Below are positions 9,297-20,117 of a stretch of 64,000 nt of DNA, in pieces. The position numbers were made by a program, and so were the translations under genes. Where the stretch lies: positions 901,891-965,890 of the forward strand of contig JAOWBW010000481.1 of NCBI GenBank assembly GCA_026119855.1. The letters are read 5' to 3'. The stretch is from Campanula takesimana. Its lineage: Eukaryota > Streptophyta > Magnoliopsida > Asterales > Campanulaceae. Under the pieces are notes generated by a model. It did no database searches and was not told the origin of the DNA. It worked only from the letters and a program-made list of their open reading frames with translations. Every line of letters begins with the position of its first letter. Position 1 is the first letter of the stretch.

Positions 9297-11811
9297 TGAC
9301 ACGCCCCCAGGTCCCGGGATCCCCTAATAGAACCTCGAACCTGGATGGGAGTGCCTAACGGGAAACAAGAAACTTAACAAGAAACTTAATGACATTTGTT
9401 TAACAAATTGACATGATATATATACTCTAGAGTAAGGAGCTATACTAGCTCACAACACGAGTTCTATACAAGAAAATTTAAAACCAAACTTAATACATAC
9501 ACAGCGGAAACATGCCTAGCACATAAGCTGGCATTAAGAGTACTATACAAGATGTCTAGTGACAACAAGAACTAAACAAGACTGTCTACCCCAAAATAAG
9601 GAGTTACAAAACCCATAATACATCGTCCTCACCAAGTGTAAAAGGACACAAGCCCCAAAATAATCACGACCTGCGAAGCAAGCTCCCAACTATGTCGAGC
9701 CTCACTGCGCACTATCCTTCTTTACCTGGGGGGGGAGCAAATAAAGGGTGAGATAAATCTCAATAAGCTATTAGATGCAACTACATGACATGTTATCATG
9801 CAATTCAAATAGGTACTCAAGTAATCATATCTCAAGTGTCATCAAGTAACAAGTATATGAGAGGATAATCCGCTCATCAAGTAGCACATAAAGCTAACCA
9901 AGCAAGTTATAAGGATATTGCTTCCTTCCTTATTCCTCCCAAGAATACCATTGTTGTCGTAGCTTGTATTACTTTGACATCACGATCAATAACAGGAACT
10001 GATTATTCAGTATATCAGAAGACCCGGTAACCAGTGTCATTCCCAATATCACAACTCATGAATATTCACGAGGTGATCAAGACAAGAGTTTAGCATTCAC
10101 TTAAGTCAGGCTTATTGCTCCAACTAAGGAAGCTATGCCCTTACTATGGCCGGTAGTAAGGGGTCAAGCGGAAATACATAGGGACCCGATTGTCACTTAA
10201 GCCCCAGCTCTCGTGACAAGCGTGAACCTATACATTTTCGAACAAGCAAGGAGAACCAGCTGGACTCACACAAGAAGGTACAAGTAGATATTTACTTGAA
10301 CAACGGGAGAAGAACTAATCCAAAAGTAGTGGACTAGCTCAACAAGGAACATGCTTCAAGTAATCAAGAAGTCACCTTGTATCAAGCAAATGTATGCAAT
10401 GTTTGCACATACACAACAAGAACATGTCTCATACACGTTAGTGCTTGTTCATAGCACTTTCAAGTTCACTACCATACATATGTATTGGTGTCAAGCCAAG
10501 TACAAGATTTTATTATCTTATATTCAAATTATAATCCAATTCTTTGGATGTTCAAGTCACGTACAAGATTTTAATGTCTTATACTTCAAATTATATCCCA
10601 ATCTTTGGACATTCAAACAAGTATAAGAGTTATACATTTACTCTTACAAACTTCCAATCCTATTCTTAGGATGTTCAAGTCTAAGACCTTATGCTAATGC
10701 CTCTAAGGTGCACAATCATTGGATTCACAACAAGTATAACACATTAGTGCTTGTTCATAGCACTTTCAAGACATAAAGAAGAGATACTACTCTTATACTT
10801 AAGTTCTCATTTGAGTTCTATAAGTATTAGTGCTCAAGACTAAGTTCTAATGCCCTCAAAAGGTACAATTATACTTGCTAAGACATCTTATACTAAGGCT
10901 ATATGCCTTAGGAGAGGTAAGGTTTCATCTCCATTTAGTTTGAACAACTATTGTGCAACAGGGGTTTTGGGCGGTCGCCCAACCCCATCCTGGGCGGTCG
11001 CCCAAGATCACTATTTCAGAACCAAAATCTCTGCCTTAGTGGGCGGTCGCCCAAAGCCCCATGGGCGGTCGCCCAAGGCCAAAATCTGCAAAAACCCAAT
11101 TTCTTCCCAGACTTAGAATTCTCCGTCCCAAGCGTAGGAGTAACTTTTACTAACATTTTTAACACTCCCAGGATGCACTAACAAGCTTAAAACAAATTCT
11201 TTCATTTTAATTTCCTTACTTTACATAGTAGGATATACTCCCTTTGTCTCACAATTACAAGTACCACAAAAATCATCCCAAACACGAAATTAACATTCAC
11301 AAGTATCGAGAATAACATTTATGCATGTTATTACAAGCAAGGGGGAGCTAATAACTTACCTAGTCAAAATTCAAGTTGACCAAAACTTATTTCTGTTTGG
11401 CCTGGAACGCTCTATTCAACGCCACGAATATTAATCCGGGATCGGAATCAAGAACGGAGTGATAATTAAACTCGAGGAGTCGAGAATAGGGTAAACCCTA
11501 AACCTAACTTTTCTTTTCACACAGAGGGAGCGTAAGAAACTTTGAGAATAATCATTCTCAGGCAAAGCAACAAAGATATACTTGGAAGTTTCAAACAATT
11601 GCACTTAGGCCCCTCAAGTTTCACTTTTAACAAAAAGACCCCTAAAGTCAAATTTTCACAAATGACCCAAAAGTCAAAACTAGACATTTAACCACCTTAA
11701 CTATTTAAAGCAGTTAATAAATTAACCCAAGTAAAACTAGCACATAATATGCAAGTTCAAGTATTTAACAAGTATGTCAAATATTTAACAGGAAATTCGA
11801 TGGGTGTTACA
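9297..11811 (-). mobile_element. F, probable solo LTR of a Tekay-like gypsy element
   Basis: This 2515-bp block splits E's RT from its RNase H. On the minus strand it starts TGTAACACCC and ends GGGGGCGTGTCA, with no PBS, PPT or coding part, so a solo LTR is the simplest reading. It is related to the LTR of C: near 9728-9810 the minus strand gives the C-like run of C's followed by TTATTGAGATTTATCTCACC. CCTTTC occurs at both edges (9291-9296, 11813-11818), one base away from a perfect target duplication. It also holds an imperfect tandem duplication of about 62 bp (10495-10625). No gene is seen. Confidence 0.78.
10967..11076 (-). promoter_or_regulatory. Four identical GC dyads, F
   Basis: Four copies of TGGGCG-GT-CGCCCAA have cores at 10971, 10994, 11043 and 11065 (steps 23, 49, 22). 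The first is a 16-bp dyad TTGGGCGGTCGCCCAA. The spacers differ from each other. The layout is within 1-2 bp of that in C (22, 50, 22) and D (22, 51, 22), though the arms differ. Confidence 0.82.
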
Positions 11812-12101
11812 TCCTTTCACTACCCCAAATGTGCACTTGGCCGGATTAAGTCTCAACTTGTGGTGTCTCAACCTCTCAAAGAACTTTCTGAGGTCGATGA
11901 AGTGCTGCCCATCGGAGCCTTTGGAGTGTATGATCATATCATAAACGTACACCTCCATTTCTTTATGTATCATGTCATGGAACAACGCAGTTACAGCTCT
12001 CTGGTAAGTGGCTCCGGCATTTTTGAGTCCGAATGGCATGACTGTATAACAGAACATCCCCCAAGGTGTGGTGAACGCTGTTTTGTGTTGGTCCTCCTCG
12101 G
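11812..12101 (-). pseudogene. E reverse transcriptase, C-terminal half
   Basis: The minus frame gives the RT palm (FCYTVMPFGLKNAGATYQRA) and the thumb (LNPAKCTFGV). The catalytic YVDD box reads YVYD, so the first catalytic aspartate is a tyrosine and the enzyme is dead. The upstream half is at 50938-51135, across the A insertion. F cuts the other end at 11811. Confidence 0.9.
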
Positions 12102-12326
12102 TGTTAGTACCCGATCTGAAGATTTAGGACTCCCTAGACCTTTAGACATCTCCAAGGACCTTTTAGGTAATAAAAACCTCACAGGGACTTATCCGACAGC
12201 TTTCCAGACTCCCTGATAGACGAAATCAGTTCTAAGTCAAAATCCATCAGGATAATGGACAAATCCCGAGAACAAACTGATAAGGATTCGTTGAGATCGT
12301 TCTAATCACCAAATCCGGAGGATCAA

Positions 12327-12376
12327 GCCTTACGGCCACTTAGGAGCCGTGCGGCCACTTCTCGGCCGTGCGGCCA
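12327..12376 (+). promoter_or_regulatory. Three GC dyads just upstream of TATA, A 5' LTR
   Basis: Two sites carry the core CCG-TG-CGG (the last in the dyad GGCCG-TG-CGGCC) and one is degenerate (CCTTACGGCCA). CGGCCA starts at 12333, 12352 and 12371, steps of 19 bp. They end 25 bp before the TATA box at 12401, a typical enhancer position. In the right LTR the first site keeps the full CCGTGCGG core, so the degenerate one here is decay. Confidence 0.78.
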
Positions 12377-12400
12377 GTATGTCCTTTTCTCAGTTTTTTC

Positions 12401-12410
12401 CTATAAATAG
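12401..12410 (+). promoter_or_regulatory. TATA box, A 5' LTR
   Basis: CTATAAATAG is a close match to the plant TATA consensus, followed by a C/T-rich stretch. The right LTR has the same box at 49956-49965. Confidence 0.75.
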
Positions 12411-13350
12411 GGCTCCTCCCCTCAGCATTTAGACACCTAAAACCCATGGGAAAAAGCTAACAGAAGCTCTTCCCAGCCTCTCTCTCTCCCTCTCAAAACC
12501 CTCTCAAACCCTCTCTTTAATCTTGCTTTGAACCAAAAAAGTGAAGATTCAACTTTCGAAGCCTCTTTAATCGGTTTGGTAACGCGTTCTTGCTACTTAA
12601 CTACTTAGATCTATTATATCCATTCATATATTGCTAGATCTAGGGTTTTGTTCATCGTTCGTGTTCTTGACCGATGATGATCTAGGGTTTCCACGAAACC
12701 CGCATTAGATCTAGATCACATATTACTTATATTATGCATGTTTTCATTATGTCTATACATCTATATTCATATGTTCTTCATGTGTTCTTCATGTTCTTAG
12801 TCTACACTTATAATATATGCTATAACTAGGGTAGCGATCTTCATGTTTTACATATTCATTCATATGTATTCATGATGTTCTTATTATTATGCTAGATCTA
12901 AGTCTCATACATACATGATATGCTAGATCTAGGATTGTAATCCCTATTTATGTGCACATACCATAGCCTATGATGATCCTAGGGTTTCATCAAAACCTAT
13001 TACGATCTAGGAACTACTTCTAACCCTAATCTTCCCTCTCTATATGCATGATCCCGCTTCATCTCTCCCCATTCTAATTCATAAATGAACTACACTGACC
13101 TGAGCTTCTCATTATAAGAAGAATGTAGGAAATCTTAGGATACGGTCTCAATCACTAACACACACACACACACATATTGATCATGATAGAAAGACCGATT
13201 CGTCGGGCAATAGGAGTGATAACTTTAATACTCTTCTTCTATTGTAATTTGACCCCCGAACCCTATTATTCTCATAAATGGTTTTCTCAATGTTCTAATT
13301 ACAAATAAAACAACGTGGCGACTCTCGATTTTCATCTCACGTTTTCACAA

Positions 13351-13370
13351 TGGCGACTCCGCTGGGGACT
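13351..13370 (+). other. A primer-binding site, Tat/Ogre type
   Basis: TGGCGACTCCGCTGGGGACT lies one base after the LTR end at 13349. It sets the plus orientation of A and matches the PBS type of H and B. Confidence 0.88.
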
Positions 13371-14956
13371 TGTTTTAGAAAAAACCTTTTTTCAAAACTT
13401 AAGAGGGTCTAACTTTCATCAACGTCATGATTTTGTATGTGTTCTAACTGCCCCTCGCACCCCTCTTTCCTACAAAATTGCTTCTAACAATTTCCTGCAG
13501 GTTTATGTGTTCATAGTATGTTTCGATGTTCTAGATCTACTCTATCATGTTCATTTCATGCTTAAACTCTGTTATTATGAATTGTTATGCTAGTAGACTT
13601 CTCTCGTGCATTGCATATCATCATAAAATACGTAATCAAATGGCACACTACCACTAGACCGTGTCACACTGCACACCCTACTCGATACTCCGCTGAGTGC
13701 ACAGATTTTGGTGATCCTGTCACCTCTATCTTCGTGGCACCCGGGCTATCTAACTCGCCGTTTTCACTTGTGAAGCGGTCGAGGTTAATCCCTTGTTCAT
13801 TTCTAAAACCATGCACTTTGATCAAGCTAAGAACACTTATAAAAACAAGTTATCCTAATCTTAACTAAAATCATTCATCATGTTGCATGTGTCTACCCTA
13901 GATCGACTCTAGTCAAACCTTAGACCCGTCTAGGTCAACCTAGTCTACCCTAGATCAACTCTAGTCAAACCTTAAGACCCGTCTAGGTCAACCCGTCTAG
14001 GTCAACCTAGTCTACCCTAGATCAACTCCAGTCAAAACTTAGACCCGTCTAGGTCAACCCGTCTAGGTCAACCTAGTCTACCCTAGATCAACTCTAGTCA
14101 ACGCTTGACCCGTCTAGGTCAACCCTAGTTAACCTCTGACCTTCCTAGGTCAAATTACTTAATACCATCCCATCTAGGTCAAACTCTGGCCAACATTAGT
14201 CAACCGACCTACCTCTAAGCCATCTAAGATTCCCCATCATCTAGACCCATCTAGGTCAAACAATTATCCTCGACCCGTCTAGGTCAATCCTTCCTTGACC
14301 CATCTAGGTCAAACCCGTCTTCGACCCGTCTAGGTTAAACCTTTACCATTCTAGGTCAACCCATCACCTTGACCCGTCTAGGCCAAACCCGTATCCTTGA
14401 CCCGTCTAGGTCAACCCGTCTTCGACCCGTCTAGGTCAATCCGTCACCTTGTCCCATCTAGGTCAACCATTCATCTTGACCCCACCTTTAGTCAAGCTAA
14501 CCAACCTTAGATAACCTACCTCTTGGCCTACCTATGTCCAACCTTATCCGACTTACTTAAGTCAAAAACCACCTTACATAGGGTTCCCCCCACCTTTACC
14601 TAACCAAGGTCCGAGTCATGTCCCCTTATTCTTAGACCTCTACGGTCATCTTCTAATACTTATGGTTTTCAAAATCACTGACCTCTTCGGTCACTATCTC
14701 ACTTGTTTTACTTAACCCAAACTACGGTGACCTGAGCCTCTCATTGTGTGGGACCTCTCCTACATAGTAAGGGGAACGTAGGCAGCTACCTGCCCGGTCA
14801 AACTTTTAGTCTTTTTGTTCAAAGAACATTTCAAAAATTACGGAGATCGAGCCTTTTCATAAAAAATGATTTTATAAACGATGCCTTGTCATTAATTATA
14901 AGTCTAATCTAATTCAAAGACTTAACTTCTCCATCATCACTACAGAATCCTGCATC
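13371..14956 (+). other. A leader with tandem repeats
   Basis: No gene is supported. The main content is the GTCTAGGTCAA array at 13905-14480 and one Tat hairpin module at 14720-14784. The open frames at 13315-13868 are short, cross the LTR edge and have no recognisable motif. Confidence 0.75.
13905..14480 (+). repeat. Tandem array of GACCCGTCTAGGTCAAC-type units
   Basis: About 575 bp built from degenerate units of about 16-20 bp around CCCGTCTAGGTCAA, in places combined into longer units with CTACCCTAGATCAACTC. Units differ by point changes and length, so the array is old. It lies in the transcribed leader of A. Confidence 0.88.
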
Positions 14957-15736
14957 ATGCCTGCCGAAGGGATCAACACAGTCATAACCGAAGCTACCAC
15001 CAAAGGTCTCGAGACAACTCTCCACCCCAACACCACTCTCAATGAACAAATGGCCCACTTCAACGCCATCCTCAACGAGCAAGCGGTCCATCTTGACACC
15101 TCTCTAAACAAGCAAGAAGTCTTCTATGAGACCATCCTCAACAAGCAAGCGGCCCACTATGAGACTATCCTTAGAGAGCAAGCAACCCTCTCCCAAACTT
15201 TTCTCGATGAACAAAAAGCCTTCTTTGAGACCGTTCTCCTCAAACGAACAGACCGCTTCCAGAAGGTGGTGTACAAAGCTCTAAAGGACACCGAGGAACA
15301 TCTTCAGTCTGACATTTATGGCATCTATAACCGCACGCCTCCTCCTACTCAATTTCCACACCCGTACGCTCCTCAAATGTTTGGGCCACCACAGACTTTC
15401 CCCATTGGGATGCCTCCTATGGCGACTCATCAGCAAGGAATACCGGTGCCTAAACCACCCTCCAAGATGGTCCGTGACAAGAAAGACGAGTACAAGTTCG
15501 ATGATTTGGGTATGCCATTAGCCAAATGCTTCGAAAGTCTAGTTCAAGCCGGCAAGTTGTTTCCTCTACTCAACTACAAACCGTTCAATATAAGACAAGA
15601 CTTGGATCCCTCCAAACATTGCAACTATCACCAATACGTCGGACATGACACCGAGAACTGCCTCCAACTGAAGAAGAAGATCCAAAGCCTCATTGATAGT
15701 GGAACCATCACCCGCCAGAAGAATGCATGGGAGTAG
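14957..15736 (+). CDS. A short gag-like protein (259 aa)
   Basis: The N-terminal 100 residues repeat a pattern like LNEQ-A-(H/F)-(Y/F)-T-IL, which should form a coiled coil. A proline-rich linker follows, then the Tat gag C-terminal part (YKFDDLGMPLAKCFESLVQAGKL) and a CCHC-like knuckle CNYHQYVGHDTENC near residue 230. The usual gag core between coiled coil and knuckle is missing. The frame is open from the ATG at 14957 to the TAG at 15734-15736. It could act as an RNA-binding structural protein, but it may simply be a relic. Confidence 0.75.
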   Translation: MPAEGINTVITEATTKGLETTLHPNTTLNEQMAHFNAILNEQAVHLDTSLNKQEVFYETILNKQAAHYETILREQATLSQTFLDEQKAFFETVLLKRTDRFQKVVYKALKDTEEHLQSDIYGIYNRTPPPTQFPHPYAPQMFGPPQTFPIGMPPMATHQQGIPVPKPPSKMVRDKKDEYKFDDLGMPLAKCFESLVQAGKLFPLLNYKPFNIRQDLDPSKHCNYHQYVGHDTENCLQLKKKIQSLIDSGTITRQKNAWE

Positions 15737-16244
15737 AAGAAAAGAAAGGAAGAAACTACACCGGGGCTACCTCCTTCTAAAAAAATATATATAAAAAATA
15801 GTCTTTCAGTCTTCGTAGGTTCTAGAGAGTCTTTTAGTCAAAGTCCACCTCGGACATTAGTCTTTTATTTTTTACTAGAAAAAGTCCACTCCAGACATTA
15901 GTTAGATTGTTAAAGTCCATCTCAGACTAGTCAATTCGAGTCTTTAATAAAAGTGTCTTTATTTCTTTTCTCTCTAGACTTGAGACATAATCTTGCATAT
16001 ACATCAACTCTATGAAAATTGTATTAATCTTAATTGACAATTGATTGCTATATCTTTATATGACGAATTAATCCCAAATATATTTGTTAATGAAGACTCA
16101 AAAAAACGTAAATGGACCCACAAACCATCATACATAACTTAACAAACAAATAATCTCAAAATAACAAACGCTTTGATCAATCGAATTGTTTTTCTCTTTT
16201 CTATATGTCCTCTCTATACCTACCCTTATACGTGAAAACCCACT

Positions 16245-16540
16245 TTGTACACTCTGTATATACTCTCCTCGTGTACACCCACTATGTGCACCCTCCATAT
16301 ATTCTCCTTGTGTACACCCACTGTGTACACCCTCCATATATTCTCCTCGTGTACACCTACTGTGTGCACCCTCTATATATATATCCCTCGTGTACACCCA
16401 CTGTGTACACCCTCCATATATACACCCCTCGTGTACACCCACTGTGTGCACCCTCCATATATACTCTCCTCGTGTACACCCACTGTGTGCACCCTCCATA
16501 TATACTCTCCTCGTGTACACCCACTGCGTATAATCTCCTA
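16245..16540 (+). repeat. Tandem array, CTCGTGTACACCCACTGTG-type unit, about 8 copies
   Basis: The unit is about 34-38 bp and centres on the palindrome GTGTACAC, followed by CCACTGTGTGCACCCTCCATATAT. All frames stay open across it, giving spurious repetitive open frames on both strands. Confidence 0.9.
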
Positions 16541-16774
16541 AATACTCTTCATATACACTTCCATCTTCCCATAAAGAAGACGACGACTGCAGAGCCGCTC
16601 ACCATAAAACAAGCTACCGCACAATCATAGAAGTTATCCGTTCCCATGATGATGCACCGGGGCTGTCCGTCCCCCTTGAAGATGTCAACGAAATGCAAGG
16701 GGCTATTCATACTCCCTCTACGACTTCTAAAGGTGAAAGCGAACTAGGGGCTCATCTTTCCCCACGTTTCAATA

Positions 16775-16775
<1 letters not shown>

Positions 16776-16842
<67 letters not shown>

Positions 16843-16889
16843 TATGTATATATATATATATATACATATATATGTATATATATATATTG

Positions 16890-16963
<74 letters not shown>
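16776..16963 (+). repeat. TA-rich microsatellite
   Basis: About 190 bp of (TA)n broken by TATACATATATATGTATA-type interruptions, so it is nearly self-complementary. No function is implied. Confidence 0.95.
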
Positions 16964-17331
16964 AATGGCTCGCTAGGTCGAAACCCACAACGGACGGCCT
17001 AGGCAAAAATTAGAGCAAATGCACAAAAAGAAGCCCGCTAGGTTGAAAACCCGCAAGGGCGGCCTAGGCAAAAATAAGGGTGTGCACAAAAAAATAAAAT
17101 AATAAAATAAAAGCAAAGCAAAAAAAAATAGAAGGGTCTATCATCATAGGAAAAGTAAAAGTCCCACTTTCTTTTCACTTCTTATTTTCTATTTTTTCTT
17201 CCTTTTTAAAGGAGTTCAACTCAACTCGACGGCAGCAAAGCGATAACTACAAACGAAGCGGTCCGAAGCAACAAGTAGCAACGGTGTAACCACCACTCGA
17301 ACCCGGTATCATCATCAACTGGATCATCCTC

Positions 17332-17377
17332 GAACTACGCGGACCTGAGCCTCTTATACCGAGAGGAACGTAGGCAA
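17332..17377 (+). other. Tat hairpin module
   Basis: GAACTACGC..GACCTGAG, then stem CCTCT/AGAGG around a 7-base loop, then AACGTAGGCAA. The outer CTACG and CGTAG are complementary. Eight further copies with changed but still paired stems occur in A, B and E (13087, 14720, 17954, 18936, 19090, 49477, 50673, 54486). Confidence 0.7.
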
Positions 17378-18478
17378 CTTCTTGGTCTGGTCCACAAAAT
17401 ATACACAATCCACCTCGAGCCAACTTTCATTCTTTTCTCTCTTCCCCATACATTATAATTTCTATTCTCTTTCTCGATTAATCAAAGCGTTTATTATTTC
17501 GAGACTACTTGTCTAAAACATAATCATAAGATACATAACTAATCAACGAGGTCTATTCTCGAGCAATCAAAAGACAATTCTGAATAAAACAATTTTTCAA
17601 ATGTCTCGACAAGTCTACTGTTCTACAATCTAGGAAAGAGCTAAACACTTATTTTCTGTCAAGCAGGGGCTTCTGTGAATACCCCTTTCCGATGAAGCGA
17701 CGCATGGGAAGTATCTTGTGATTATTTTTATTTACAAAGGGAATATTCTTAACGACATTAAAATTATGAGAGTCGCCACGCCGTTTTAATTAAAGCCAAA
17801 ACATTGAAAAAAGCATTTTTAGTGGGTTCGGGGGTCAAATTACAACAAGAGAAGAATATTGGACATTATCACTCCTATTGCCCGAATTGATCGGTCTTTC
17901 TATCATGATGAATGTGTTAGTAGTGTGTTAGTGATTTAGACCGGATCCGAAGATTGCCTACGTTCCTCTCAATGTGAGAAGCTCAGGTCAGCGTAGTTCG
18001 CAGAGAATTAGAATAGGCAGAAGAATCGGGATCATGCGTAATGAGAGGGAATTACCTAAAGATTAAGGTTTAGAAGTAGTTCCTAGATCATCCTCGGGTT
18101 GATGAACCCTCGATCATCATCGGCTATGAAATAACATGTAATTATGAAGATCGCAACCCTAAATATAGCATAAATAAGGTTTTAATCTAAGAACATGAAG
18201 AACATGCGAAGAATATATTATGAACATATGAATGAGCATGCAAAGAATATGAAGAAACTATGAATAAACATGTACGAATATGAATATAAAAGATCTACAT
18301 TAAAATAATGCAAGAACACGAAGAAAAAGTTAGAAAACTTACCTATGTTGGCAAGAAATAAACCTTGGATCTTCTTGAGTGTTTGAATGTTAATTAGAGA
18401 GCAAAATAGTGTTTAAGAACTCCAAAACTCGTACTTAGAACTCTCAAAATCGGATCCTTAAACCAATAGCATGGGATT

Positions 18479-18490
18479 GGTTTATATAGT
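18479..18490 (-). promoter_or_regulatory. TATA box, B 3' LTR
   Basis: The minus strand reads ACTATATAAACC. The same box is at 35272-35283 in the right LTR, which is the 5' LTR and would drive the element RNA. Confidence 0.72.
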
Positions 18491-18534
18491 AAACTGAGGG
18501 GAAGATCTGATGGTCCAGATCATCCGGAGCAAGG

Positions 18535-18620
18535 TTGGCCGCCTGGCCATTGTTGAAGCCGGTTACAATAGTGGCCGCGTGGCCAAGATCAACGCGGAGC
18601 AAGGTTGGCCGCATGGCCAA
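18535..18620 (-). promoter_or_regulatory. Three GC dyads upstream of TATA, B 3' LTR
   Basis: TTGGCC/GGCCA arms enclose four-base centres: GCCT (18535), GCGT (18571) and GCAT (18605), steps of 36 and 34 bp. They lie about 45-130 bp upstream of the TATA box on the minus strand. In the right LTR the third centre is GCGT, so the GCAT here looks like CpG decay. This is the only family without the CG-NN-CG core. Confidence 0.75.
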
Positions 18621-18820
18621 GGTTGCCGGCTGACTTGATTCTTAAGCTAGGGTTTCTGCATGGTTTAAGGAAACCATTTACTACCTAATTTGATAGATTT
18701 TGCCATAAATGAGATATTTTGGGAATCCGGGACAAGTCTTTGTAAGGTTTCTAATTCCTATAAAGTCCTTGTATTTTTGGGAAAGTCCTAATAAACTCAT
18801 TTTCAGGTCGGGTACTAACA

Positions 18821-18832
18821 GTAGCCCCTCGG
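18821..18832 (-). other. B polypurine tract
   Basis: The minus strand reads GCCGAGGGGCTAC next to TGTTAGTACC. A has the same sequence before its 3' LTR (49644-49656), and the 35 bases around the junction are the same in both, linking the two families. Confidence 0.72.
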
Positions 18833-19317
18833 CGACGCTTCTTGGAAGGCAATGTGGGGTCGACGATAAAAGAAGGATCCGTCTGAAACATGAGTTTCAA
18901 AACAGATGAAAGGTAAGGGGACGGCTGAACCTTGGCAGGCGACCTACGTATCCACGGGGGAATCAAGCCAAACGTAGTTCAAATTGGGAATGATTGTCCT
19001 CTGATGGGGAGCAACGTCTTCTGCTGGGGAAAATGCACCTGCTGGGGATGATAGATGACCGCGTCGGTCGGGTGGCTGAACCTTTTCAGGTTTCCTACGT
19101 ATCCTCCGAGGAATCAAGCCGGTCGTAGTTCAGAGATATCGGACTTCTGCTAGGGATAATAAACCTACGGGCACTATCTTGTATGAAGAACGAACATTCG
19201 TAAGCATTGAAGTTATTTGGGAAAACCAAAGACTACGTTGTCTAAATAATCCCAAGATGGAATGGTAAACGAAATCAGGATCGCCAGGGTTCCTGCTGAT
19301 TGCGCTAAAGTAATAGA

Positions 19318-19660
19318 TGTCGGATCTCTCGCGAACAGAAACGCCGAGGCTTCTGCCAATCGCGATCAATCTATGATGCGTATGTCATAGAGGCGCCGAA
19401 GTCTCTACAACCATGCAAATCCTAATAATAAATGCTGGATCTCTCGTAAACAGAAACGCCGAGGCTTCTGCCAATCATGATCGATCTAGGATGGTATGTC
19501 ATAGAGGCGCCGAAGTCTCTACAACCATGCAAATCCTAATAATAAATGCTGGATCTCTCGCAAACAGAAACGCCGAGGCTTCTGCCAATCACGATCGATC
19601 TAGGATGGTATGTCATAGAGGCGCCGAGGTCTCTACAGCCATACGAATCCTAAGCAAATA
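19318..19660 (-). repeat. Tandem repeat of about 115 bp, about 2.8 copies
   Basis: Units share GGATCTCTCG..AACAGAAACGCC, GAGGCTTCTGCCAATC and CATAGAGGCGCCGA, and differ at a few bases. The first unit is more diverged than the other two. The plus-strand open frame across it is repeat-derived. Confidence 0.88.
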
Positions 19661-19801
19661 TTCGGTGAAGAATGGAAATTTTAAGGGGCTTTCCGCACCC
19701 AAAGGCAACGAATATCGGTCAAAATTGTGCTAAGGGCATTCAAAATTAATCAAAGGGAAGAGATCAGGGACAAAAGTGGAATTTTATCTGAAGGGACAAG
19801 G

Positions 19802-19935
19802 TTGGCCGCGTGGCCAAACACACTAACTTGCAATAGTGGCCGCGTGGCCAACAGCGCTGAGTGGTCAGATCTCTTTCACACGGATCGCTGATCTGACGGC
19901 TGGGGTCGCAAGGGCGAAAGTGGCCGCGTGGCCAA
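19802..19935 (+). promoter_or_regulatory. Three GC dyads upstream of B's antisense frame
   Basis: TTGGCC-GCGT-GGCCAA at 19802-19817 and TGGCCGCGTGGCCAA at 19837-19851 and 19921-19935 have the same sequence as the LTR sites. They sit 185-315 bp upstream of the plus-strand ATG at 20118. If they activate the LTR promoter, they could also serve a promoter for the antisense frame. No clear TATA box was found between. Confidence 0.65.
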
Positions 19936-20117
19936 GGATGCCGACGGGCTGACTCTTGGTCACATCACCAGAAACCCTCCCTCTTCTTTTTCTTTTCTTC
20001 TTTCTTCTTCTTCCTTCCTCCATTGACGAGTTAGAGAGAGAAAATTTGAGTTTTTAGAGAGAGAAAGTTCAGATTTTGATAATCTTGGAGACTTCCTTTC
20101 ACGTATCTCTTGAAGCT

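Larger units (their letters stand above)
12102..13349 (+). repeat. A 5' LTR
   Basis: 1248 bp, starting TGTTAGTACCCGA and ending TTTTCACA. It has GC dyads at 12327-12376, a TATA box CTATAAATAG at 12401-12410, the Tat hairpin module at 13087-13130, a CA microsatellite at 13161-13174, the TTTGACCCCCGAACCC motif at 13248-13263 and a PBS-like GTGGCGACTCTC at 13315-13326. Many substitutions separate it from the right LTR, so A is the oldest of the elements with two LTRs here. Confidence 0.94.
15737..17673 (+). other. A non-coding region with tandem and TA repeats
   Basis: There is no gene and no trace of pol. The stretch has a 34-38 bp tandem array (16245-16540), a TA/TATG microsatellite (16776-16963), a duplicated segment around CCCGCTAGGTTGAAAACCCGC (16970-17080) and one Tat hairpin module (17332-17377). 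It continues at 35620 after nested B. Confidence 0.8.
17674..18820 (-). repeat. B 3' LTR
   Basis: 1147 bp; minus strand TGTTAGTACCCGACC...GGTATTCACA. It holds GC dyads (18535-18620), a TATA box (18479-18490, minus), a Tat hairpin module (17954-18000), the GGGTTCGGGGGTCAAA motif (17824-17839) and a PBS-like GTGGCGACTCTC (17768-17779, minus). It is 100 bp longer than the right LTR, mainly because that copy lost two stretches near its equivalent of 17924-18018. Confidence 0.94.
18833..20117 (-). other. B 3' untranslated region
   Basis: It holds two Tat hairpin modules (18936-18980, 19090-19132), a tandem repeat (19318-19660), three GC dyads (19802-19935), then a CT-rich tract (19977-20016) just upstream of the antisense frame at 20118. 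The part next to the PPT is homologous to 49470-49656 of A. Confidence 0.75.

Noticed and set aside
9291..11818. CCTTTC at both ends of F as a 6-bp target duplication
   Set aside because: At the right end one base (T at 11812) lies between the LTR end and the repeat, and E's native sequence probably had AAAGG twice here, so it may be coincidental.
13248..13263. GGGTTCGGGGGTC as a tRNA T-arm or pol III B box
   Set aside because: It matches GGTTCG only in part, there is no A box or cloverleaf nearby, and it is shared by LTRs of four Tat families.
16128..17013. Open frames of 84-141 aa on both strands
   Set aside because: They are translations of the 34-38 bp array and the TA microsatellite, open in several frames at once.
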